Positions 1 through 5,247 of a DNA stretch of 5,247 bases are shown one piece after another. The notes below the pieces were generated by a model. The model ran no database searches. It was not told the DNA's origin and was given only the letters and a program-made list of their open reading frames with translations. Source of the stretch: DASTDH01 sp041167675 (GTDB taxonomy: Bacteria; Verrucomicrobiota; Verrucomicrobiia; Chthoniobacterales; JAFAMB01). The DNA is taken from the NCBI GenBank assembly GCA_041167675.1, contig JBEEIB010000302.1, forward strand, positions 1 to 5,247, written 5' to 3'. The position numbers and the translations under genes are program-made. How positions within the stretch are numbered: the stretch's first letter is position 1; the number at the start of each line of letters is the position of its first letter.

Positions 1-204
1 CTTCCTTTTTATCAAAAGGAAAAAACGGAGATCTCGAAAATGGTGACCTATCTCGATTGGTTTTATCCGCCGGAAATTACGACCGCGCTGCAAGAGGGAT
101 TGCAATCAGTTTTAGCGGGTAGAATCGCCGCCGAAGCTCTCTCTAAGAATTTGCAGGCGCTCTTGGAGCGTCTGTCAAGCACTGGCTACCATTTTGCCGG
201 ATAG
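1..204 (+). CDS. C-terminal fragment of a sugar ABC transporter substrate-binding protein (partial, 5' end outside window)
   Basis: Frame 1 is open from the window edge to TAG at 202-204 and gives 67 residues. The readable part has an aromatic/proline stretch (DWFYPPEITTALQEG), then GLQSVLAGRIAAEAL and an amphipathic helix ending in QALLERL. This is the usual end of family-1 extracellular sugar-binding proteins: a Trp/Pro-rich turn, a helix with 'lq.vl.G..t.eeAL', and a last helix with 'lq...e.l'. Two permease genes of the matching type follow directly, starting 24 bases after the stop. The inferred role is periplasmic or membrane-anchored capture of a mono- or oligosaccharide and delivery to the permease pair. 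The N-terminus, signal peptide and ligand-contact region lie left of the window, so substrate class cannot be judged. The assignment rests on a short tail plus strong context. Confidence 0.75.
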   Translation, partial: LPFYQKEKTEISKMVTYLDWFYPPEITTALQEGLQSVLAGRIAAEALSKNLQALLERLSSTGYHFAG

Positions 205-228
205 CCCGACGTCCTGGCATCTGAGCCC

Positions 229-1185
229 ATGCCAAAGCTTTCGTCCAAACCACCCGCTGGGAACATGCTTTCGGCACAAGCCCGTATGCCGGTACCGTGC
301 GCCGGCCGGTTATTTCAGCGCTTTGAATTTGTATTTTGGCTAGCGCCGGCCCTGTTATTGGTCGGCGTTCTTACCTATCTTCCTATCTTAACCGAGGTCG
401 GTCTAAGTCTGTTCGCCGCTGATGGATTTTCGGCACCTCGATTTGTCGGATTCGCAAATTATGCACAGGCGGCCGGGCACCCGGACTTTTGGGCGGCGCT
501 CCTGAACAACGTCTGGTACGCCGCCGGAACAGTCTCCGGCAAATTGATATTTGCCCTGATCGCCGCACTGCTCCTGAATGGTCAGTTCCGCGGTAGAGCG
601 GTGTTCCGAGCCGTATTCTTTCTTCCTGTGATTCTTTCTTTCGTGGCGATTGGGTTACTCTGGACGCTCATCTTTAACTATAATTATGGTCTGCTTAACT
701 TTGTCCTGCAGGCAGTCGGGTTGGCCGATCTAAAGCGGGATTGGTTAGGCACTCCAGAGACAGCTTTCCCAGCAGTAATCTTCGTCGACCTCTGGAAATG
801 GACTGGATTTCATGTTGTCATCTACTTGGCGGGCCTGCAGTCGATCCCAAGCGATTTATATGAAGGCGCGGCACTTGACGGAGCATCGCGCTGGCAAATG
901 CTGCGGCGTATAACGATTCCGCTCCTTAAGCCATTTACCGCCATTAATGTAGTTCTCGCGAGCCTCGGCGCATTCAGTGTTTTCGATCTGATTTACGTGA
1001 TGACTCAAGGAGGGCCGTTTAAGTCAACCAACGTGGCAATGATTGAAGTCTATTTGCAAGCCTTTCAGTTTAATCAGTTTGGTTATGCTGCAGCTCTATC
1101 GGTTTTGCTTCTTCTGTTAATTGCCGGCCTCTCGTTTGGGCTATTGCGAATATTTGGCTCCAACACTGTCGAACGCGAAATATGA
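229..1185 (+). CDS. Sugar ABC transporter permease, MalF/UgpA type
   Basis: Inner-membrane channel subunit of a carbohydrate ABC importer, 318 residues, normal for the family. Six hydrophobic segments are visible at roughly residues 34-56, 92-118, 126-150, 180-203, 236-258 and 285-308, after a polar cytoplasmic N-terminus of about 30 residues. The cytoplasmic EAA loop that docks on the ATPase is clear at 211-235 (EGAALDGA, then a basic/hydrophobic run ending in IPLLKP). The family signature MTQGGPFKST lies at 258-267. ATG 229 has only a weak GAG at 223-225 in front of it. ATG 265 and ATG 286 are possible later starts that still keep all membrane segments, so the first 12-19 residues are uncertain. 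It follows the binding-protein tail by 24 bases and precedes the second permease, so the three genes are probably co-transcribed. The MalF/UgpA/LacF class is clear; the transported sugar is not. Confidence 0.93.
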   Translation: MPKLSSKPPAGNMLSAQARMPVPCAGRLFQRFEFVFWLAPALLLVGVLTYLPILTEVGLSLFAADGFSAPRFVGFANYAQAAGHPDFWAALLNNVWYAAGTVSGKLIFALIAALLLNGQFRGRAVFRAVFFLPVILSFVAIGLLWTLIFNYNYGLLNFVLQAVGLADLKRDWLGTPETAFPAVIFVDLWKWTGFHVVIYLAGLQSIPSDLYEGAALDGASRWQMLRRITIPLLKPFTAINVVLASLGAFSVFDLIYVMTQGGPFKSTNVAMIEVYLQAFQFNQFGYAAALSVLLLLLIAGLSFGLLRIFGSNTVEREI

Positions 1186-1293
1186 ATTACTGGTTTGCAC
1201 TTAACCCATCGGCCTCCTTCCGCGAGACATATGGATAACCCCACCATAACTTAGCCTCACATAATTCGGCGATCGAAAGCCCACTTGCCATCC

Positions 1294-2121
1294 ATGAATC
1301 CTAAGGCATCGAATTCCGCCCGTTATGCGATCCTCTCCTGCTTCGCCGTTGTGATCCTTTATCCATTTGCGTTGATGATCTTTGGATCCTTGAAGACAGA
1401 GACTGCGTTTCTGGCGAACCCAGTTTCCCCTCCGACGACGTTTGAGCTCAGAAACTATCAATTCGCCTGGAATGAGGCCCGCATTCCAAAGTTCGCGCTG
1501 AACAGTCTTATCGTTTCCGCCGGCACGGTACTTCTGACCCTAGTCACCGGATCGATGGCCGCCTTTGCTCTGAGCCGCATCCGGTTTCGCGGCCGCTCAT
1601 CGATATACCTGGCGTTCGTTCTGCTGCTGACCGTTCCGGTGCAAATTTATATTATTCCTCTTTATATTATTATTGTCCGGGCCCATCTGTCCGATTCTCT
1701 CGTCGGTCTAATTCTGCCCTATACCACTGGCAGCCTGCCGCTAGCTGTTTTCCTGTTAAAAACCTACTTTGATCAGTTGCCATCGGAAGTGATGGATGCT
1801 GCGCGCCTTGATGGATGCAGCAACCGAATGATCTTGCTGAAGGTAGTTCTACCACTCTCTCGCCCAGTACTGTCAACCGTTGCGATCTTCACTTTTGTGC
1901 AATCGTGGAATGAGTTCTTTTTGGCCTTGGTTTTTATTCATAACCCAGACCTACAAACGTTGCCCCTCGGTCTACAGGCGTTTTTCGTAAACCAATATGA
2001 GACCCAGTTTCCGCAATTGTTTGCCACGCTCGCTCTGTCCATCGCACCGGTGGTGATGGTCTATCTGTTCCTGCAGAAACAGTTCATCGCAGGCCTGACG
2101 GCGGGTGCGGTTAAAACCTAG
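1294..2121 (+). CDS. Sugar ABC transporter permease, MalG/UgpE type
   Basis: Second channel subunit of the same importer. From ATG 1294 the product is 275 residues, typical for MalG/UgpE/AraQ-like permeases. Visible landmarks are a first membrane segment at about 11-31 running into FGSLKT, PVQIYIIPLY at 115-124, the EAA loop at 165-191 (EVMDAARLDG, ending LPLSRP), SWNEFFLALVF at 204-214, and the classical C-terminal tail QKQFIAGLTAGAVK at 261-274. These place it in the carbohydrate permease family with high certainty. A TTG at 1285 in the same frame would add three residues and has GAAAG at 1275-1279 five bases before it. ATG 1294 was preferred as the stronger codon, but the ribosome-binding spacing slightly favours TTG. 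It lies 99-108 bases after the first permease, an unusually wide gap for such pairs, and is followed closely by the hydrolase-like gene. The two permeases are expected to form a heterodimer. Confidence 0.93.
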   Translation: MNPKASNSARYAILSCFAVVILYPFALMIFGSLKTETAFLANPVSPPTTFELRNYQFAWNEARIPKFALNSLIVSAGTVLLTLVTGSMAAFALSRIRFRGRSSIYLAFVLLLTVPVQIYIIPLYIIIVRAHLSDSLVGLILPYTTGSLPLAVFLLKTYFDQLPSEVMDAARLDGCSNRMILLKVVLPLSRPVLSTVAIFTFVQSWNEFFLALVFIHNPDLQTLPLGLQAFFVNQYETQFPQLFATLALSIAPVVMVYLFLQKQFIAGLTAGAVKT

Positions 2122-2124
2122 ATC

Positions 2125-2129
2125 GAGAT
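2125..2129 (+). promoter_or_regulatory. Ribosome binding site that decides the hydrolase-like gene start
   Basis: GAGAT ends eight bases before ATG 2138, good Shine-Dalgarno spacing. An alternative GTG start at 2105 lies inside the upstream permease, would add 11 basic residues, and has no comparably placed purine-rich site. This supports ATG 2138. Confidence 0.45.
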
Positions 2130-2137
2130 CCAAATTT

Positions 2138-4330
2138 ATGAAAAGCACCGATCAAGAAACTAGAAAATCTCTCGGCTCACCTTTGACAGAAGATTGGTGG
2201 AATTCCGAGGCAGGCCATGAACTCCTAATTCTCGAAGACCAAACAGTGCGGGCAGCATTTGATGCCAGGACAGGTGCGTGGATCGATTTCCAGCACAAAC
2301 CGAGTGGTTGGAAAATTCAACAGCGATTTGAACTTGGGCAATCCTTCCGGGCGTATGCCGCTTGGAAAGATCGTCTGTTTAATCCGATAAGCGGCCTGAG
2401 CTGCCAACTCCGTCGCGCGACAATTGATCCTGCCGCGCAACAGATTCGATTCGAATGGGGGCAATTGCGCGTCTCGGGAGGTATCGAATTAGCGGTCAGT
2501 CTCGTTACTCAAGTCCACCTCGAGCAAGGTCAACTTACCTTTTCCGGTAGTTTGAAAAACTCGAGTGACGCGACGATTACCACGTTGAGCTGGCCAGTTC
2601 TAGGGGACCTTGTACCGCCGGTCGGCACCGAATCTCTTTGTCGTGAAAACCTCGACTACGGCACGATGAAGCGAACACCGCTTTGGCCGCAAACGGGAAA
2701 CGAGCGTGGATATTACGGTACCAATTATCCGATGCAAATCGAGGGCAAGGGATCGCTCTTGGCTGGCATTCCCGGTTCCTATCATTTCCCTCAACGCTTC
2801 GTCCTCTTGAGCTCCTCCACTCAAGGAATTTATGTGGGTGTTCATGATACGAGTGCGCGACAGATGGTCTGTTTCCAGTCCGAACTGCGTCCCGGATATC
2901 TCAACTCATTTCATGCAATCGGTCCTGATCTAACCAATATCGGAGAGACTCCGGTCCACCTGACTTTTGAATCGGTTCATTATCCGATGGCCGCGCCCGG
3001 TGAGACCGTTGAACTGCCAAATATTGTGATTGAGCCCTATTTCGGAGACTGGCATCGCGGCATCGACATTTATCGGCGCTGGAGAGCAACTTGGTATCAC
3101 CAGGCACCAAGCCCGGAATGGGTTCACGAGGTTCATTCCTGGCAACAGATTCAAATCGGTTCCACTGAGGACGACTTGCGAACTCGATTCAGCGACCTGC
3201 CAGAGAGAGCGCGTCAGTTAGCTGACCATGGGGTAAAGGCATTACAGTTAGTCGGATGGAATCAAGGGGGGCAGGATCGCGGGAATCCCTCCCACGATCC
3301 GGACACCAGGCTTGGTACCTGGGAAGATCTAAAAGCGGCTATATCGGAGATTGAAGCACTGGGAGTGCGCGTCGTTCTCTTTAATAAATTCGTCTGGGCA
3401 GACGTGACGCGTACCGACTATTCGTCACTGCTCGATAGTGCCGCAGTCGATCCCTACGGCATGCCTTATTACCATCCGGGATACGAATATCAAACGCCAG
3501 TCCAATGGATGAGTATTAATAACCGCCGATTCATGGTTGCTTGTCTGCATGATCCTAGGTGGATCGGTCTTTGCCAGCAAGAGTTTGAGAAAAGTCTTTC
3601 TCTTGGAGCGAGCGGCATTCTTTACGATGAAGCTTTTCACCACTACGCAGCGACCCACTGTTTCTCCATAAGTCATGGCCATCGGATTCCTGCCACCATC
3701 GCTTCTGGCGATTTAGCTTTAGGTCAGATCTTCCAGGGATTGCTGCAGCAGCGCAATCGATCAAATTTTCTACTTTCGGCCGAGGCGCCGTTCGATCTCC
3801 AACATCAACACTATGCGCTGTCTTATTTCCGGATCTTTGCGGGGCATGTTCCGGCCGAACGCTACGCGGATCCATTTTATCCAATCATGATAGCGGTTAC
3901 TGGATTCGACGACCGTGAAATGATAAATCGGGCGCTGCTGTATCGTTATATCATCAGCTACGAGCCATATAACTTTAAGGGCAACCTGGATGATTTTCCG
4001 CTAACGATAGACTATGGAAAGAAAGTCGACGCGCTTCGATGCCGTTATTCCGACTACCTCTGGAAAGGAGAATTCTGCGATTCGGTTGGCGCCAAAGTCG
4101 ATATCGGTCCGGATGTCCCGATTTCATATGGCGTATTTTTGCATTCGCAGCGGCACCTTCGCGCAGTTGTGTTCGTCAACGACGATCAAAGCGCGGCACA
4201 CGAGGTAAGTGTCGAGCTACCCAATGCCGGCTCGTTAAGCTGCGCCCGTCCGGAATTTCCCGAACTACAGCCTTGCGGACCTATCGTCTCAATTCCCGCT
4301 CGTTCAGCATTGGTCCTATTCGAAAGATGA
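2138..4330 (+). CDS. DUF6259-type glycoside-hydrolase-like protein, predicted cytoplasmic
   Basis: A 730-residue protein with no signal peptide or membrane segment. Residues about 1-300 look like a beta-sandwich (RAAFDARTGAWIDF near the start resembles mutarotase-like N-terminal domains of TIM-barrel glycosidases). YFGDWHRGIDIYRRW begins at 301 and links to a barrel-like part with GWNQGGQD at 373-380, FNKFVWAD at 415-422, CLHDPRW at 469-475, GILYDEAFHH around D497/E498, C508 with HGH at 513-515, and SAEAPFD with E549. About 660-730 is a C-terminal beta domain. This order matches my memory of DUF6259 proteins, related in layout to GH36-like alpha-glycosidases. D497 and E549 are the best guesses for catalytic acids. 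The start was set at ATG 2138, with GAGAT at 2125-2129 eight bases before it, rather than GTG 2105 overlapping the permease. It lies 16 bases after the permease, implying cytosolic cleavage of the imported sugar. Family confidence is moderate; substrate unknown. Confidence 0.8.
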   Translation: MKSTDQETRKSLGSPLTEDWWNSEAGHELLILEDQTVRAAFDARTGAWIDFQHKPSGWKIQQRFELGQSFRAYAAWKDRLFNPISGLSCQLRRATIDPAAQQIRFEWGQLRVSGGIELAVSLVTQVHLEQGQLTFSGSLKNSSDATITTLSWPVLGDLVPPVGTESLCRENLDYGTMKRTPLWPQTGNERGYYGTNYPMQIEGKGSLLAGIPGSYHFPQRFVLLSSSTQGIYVGVHDTSARQMVCFQSELRPGYLNSFHAIGPDLTNIGETPVHLTFESVHYPMAAPGETVELPNIVIEPYFGDWHRGIDIYRRWRATWYHQAPSPEWVHEVHSWQQIQIGSTEDDLRTRFSDLPERARQLADHGVKALQLVGWNQGGQDRGNPSHDPDTRLGTWEDLKAAISEIEALGVRVVLFNKFVWADVTRTDYSSLLDSAAVDPYGMPYYHPGYEYQTPVQWMSINNRRFMVACLHDPRWIGLCQQEFEKSLSLGASGILYDEAFHHYAATHCFSISHGHRIPATIASGDLALGQIFQGLLQQRNRSNFLLSAEAPFDLQHQHYALSYFRIFAGHVPAERYADPFYPIMIAVTGFDDREMINRALLYRYIISYEPYNFKGNLDDFPLTIDYGKKVDALRCRYSDYLWKGEFCDSVGAKVDIGPDVPISYGVFLHSQRHLRAVVFVNDDQSAAHEVSVELPNAGSLSCARPEFPELQPCGPIVSIPARSALVLFER

Positions 4331-4413
4331 AATGCTAGCCGCGCTGAAAGGGCGCCCTAAATTACGATCGCAAACGCAGCCATCGTGTTCGAGGCGCGGG
4401 GCGGAAAAGCAGG
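4331..4413. other. Convergent intergenic junction, no clear terminator
   Basis: These 83 bases separate the + strand operon end from the - strand SDR gene end. The only symmetric element is AGGGCGCCCT at 4349-4358, a perfect 10-bp palindrome with no loop and no T-tract on either side. It does not look like an intrinsic terminator. Transcription may end by a factor-dependent route or run into the opposing gene. Confidence 0.5.
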
Positions 4414-5135
4414 TCATTTCCGCAGCATGACGCCGCCATCGACAGCCAGTACCTGACCGGTGATGAACCCGTTCGCTATAAGATGGACGTAAGTCGAGGC
4501 GACCTCCTGGACCGTGCCCAGCCGCTGCAACGGCACGCTCTGACTGAAAGCGGTCTGCGCCTCTTCGAGCTCGTTGACCGGCACATTTTTCCAGACAGCG
4601 TCCCTTTTCCCATGAAAGTCGGCGCCACTGCGTTGACCCGGATGCGCGGAGCTAGTTCGAAGGCCAAGCCTTGAACCAAGGCGCCGATGCCGAGGTTTGC
4701 GATGTAGCTGGCTGATATATCCTGGGCTCGTCCCCCAGTGCCGGCGGTGAAAGTAATGCTTCCTCCGTCGCGCAGTTTCGGCGCGACATGTCTGCCGATC
4801 ATCCAGTTAGTCCAAAACTTCGAGTGCAAAACGTGGCGCATAGTGTCAGGTGAGGTCGTCAGGAAGCCGCCGGCCATCGAATCGCCGACCATTGAGACAA
4901 GATGGTCGATGGGCTCCAAGGTCGAGAAAAAGTGCTCCAAAGCCCTTTCGTCGTGTGCATCCAGCACGACCGGCTTCACTTCCGCTCGGAGGCTCTCAGT
5001 GGCAGCGGCGAGTTTGGTTTTATTACGGCCGACGACGATCAGCCGGGCTCCTTGCCCACTGGTTTGGCGCACGATCTCGTATCCGATTCCTGAACTACCA
5101 CCGATCACCAACACAATCTTATCGTTCATGGACAT
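4414..5135 (-). pseudogene. SDR-family NAD(P)-dependent oxidoreductase, frameshifted near its C-terminus
   Basis: A short-chain dehydrogenase/reductase, a cytosolic Rossmann-fold enzyme, read from ATG 5135 (ATG 5129 is an alternative; neither has a strong ribosome site). Residues 12-18 (GGSSGIG) are the nucleotide-binding glycine motif, and VVGRN at 34-38 has an Arg often linked to NADP(H). SKFW at 105-108, GGSITFTAG at 124-132, LAFELAP at 157-163 and RVNAVAP at 166-172 follow in family order. After about residue 180 the frame degenerates and stops at 4476-4478. The next frame continues as family sequence: KNVPVNELEEA, then VPLQRLGTVQEVAS, then GFITGQVLAVDGGVMLRK, ending at TGA 4416-4414. The whole gene is 722 bases, one short of 241 codons, so one base was lost at about 4592-4612, or misread. 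The usual catalytic Ser and YxxxK are absent, as I recall for PRK07041-like SDRs. If the frameshift is real the product loses its C-terminal part and is probably inactive. It is convergent to the operon, so no functional link is implied. Confidence 0.85.
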
Positions 5136-5204
5136 TTTTGTTTCGTTCTGCCGCGGGATATCACTGGCGGTTATAGCGGTCGATCGATCGCCGGGCTTTC
5201 CCTA

Positions 5205-5222
5205 TGCTTGCGTTTGCAAGCA
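5205..5222. promoter_or_regulatory. Perfect inverted repeat, candidate repressor operator upstream of the SDR gene
   Basis: TGCTTGC at 5205-5211 is followed by GTTT and the exact reverse complement GCAAGCA at 5216-5222, an 18-base dyad of two 7-bp arms. It lies 70-87 bases upstream of the SDR start in a non-coding stretch. Its size and symmetry suit a dimeric helix-turn-helix regulator, for example TetR or LacI type, which often sit beside SDR genes. No regulator gene is in the window, so this is inference from symmetry and position. A hairpin in RNA is also possible, but there is no T-tract to make it a terminator. Confidence 0.4.
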
Positions 5223-5247
5223 GTTGCAGACTAGAAGCACTGATGCG

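Noticed and set aside
1646..1671. Direct repeat TTTATATTATT at 1646-1656 and 1661-1671
   Set aside because: It encodes the family-typical IYIIPLYII segment of the permease; the repeat follows from repeated Ile/Tyr codons and has the 15-base period of that motif.
3555..3884. Open - strand frame of 109 codons inside the hydrolase-like gene
   Set aside because: It is antisense to conserved barrel motifs, has low-complexity basic content and no plausible promoter or ribosome site.
4039..4338. Open + strand frame of 99 codons overlapping the 3' end of the hydrolase-like gene
   Set aside because: It lies within the coding frame of the larger gene and its translation is Arg-rich with no recognisable domain.
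4349..4358. Palindrome AGGGCGCCCT as a terminator
   Set aside because: There is no loop and no T-run on either strand, so it cannot act as a normal intrinsic terminator.
4850..5176. Open + strand frame of 108 codons across the SDR gene
   Set aside because: It is antisense to clear SDR sequence and its translation is Arg/Ser-rich without family features.
5181..5190. Palindrome CGATCGATCG
   Set aside because: It is a simple repeat of CGAT, likely by chance; the longer dyad at 5205-5222 is a better operator candidate.
5136..5200. Sigma-70 promoter for the SDR gene (TATAAC on the - strand at about 5170-5175)
   Set aside because: No acceptable -35 element is found 16-18 bases upstream, so I do not call it.

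Overview
The window looks like a bacterial chromosome or large replicon segment with intermediate base composition: hand-counted 60-base lines run from about 42% to 57% G+C in the left two thirds and about 60-68% in the right third. Gene content (a family-1 type sugar-binding protein, paired permeases, a cytosolic glycosidase-like protein, an SDR oxidoreductase) fits a free-living or plant/soil-associated Gram-negative heterotroph. A proteobacterium such as a rhizobial relative is my first guess and Acidobacteriota an alternative, but the window holds no taxonomic marker.

Bases 1-4330 read as one co-directional carbohydrate-uptake operon on the + strand: the C-terminal end of an ABC solute-binding protein (cut by the window edge), a MalF-type permease, a MalG-type permease and a large protein of about 730 residues. 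The large protein has the layout of the poorly characterised DUF6259-type glycoside-hydrolase-like family: N-terminal beta-sandwich, central TIM-barrel-like part with conserved acidic residues, C-terminal beta domain. It lacks a signal peptide, so the simplest model is that a saccharide is captured outside the membrane, carried in by the two permeases and cleaved in the cytoplasm. No ATPase subunit is present, so the transporter must use one encoded to the left of the window or elsewhere.

Bases 4331-4413 are a short convergent junction without a convincing terminator. Bases 4414-5135 on the - strand hold an SDR oxidoreductase whose reading frame is broken by what looks like a single missing base at about 4592-4612. 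Restoring one base gives a complete SDR of about 240 residues with the usual C-terminal end. Its active site is atypical, lacking the canonical Ser and YxxxK. Bases 5136-5247 are non-coding up to the window end and contain a perfect 7-bp inverted repeat (5205-5222), a good candidate operator.

The most interesting item is the pairing of an uncharacterised glycosidase-like protein with a dedicated sugar ABC transporter, which suggests a carbohydrate-utilisation locus of unknown substrate.
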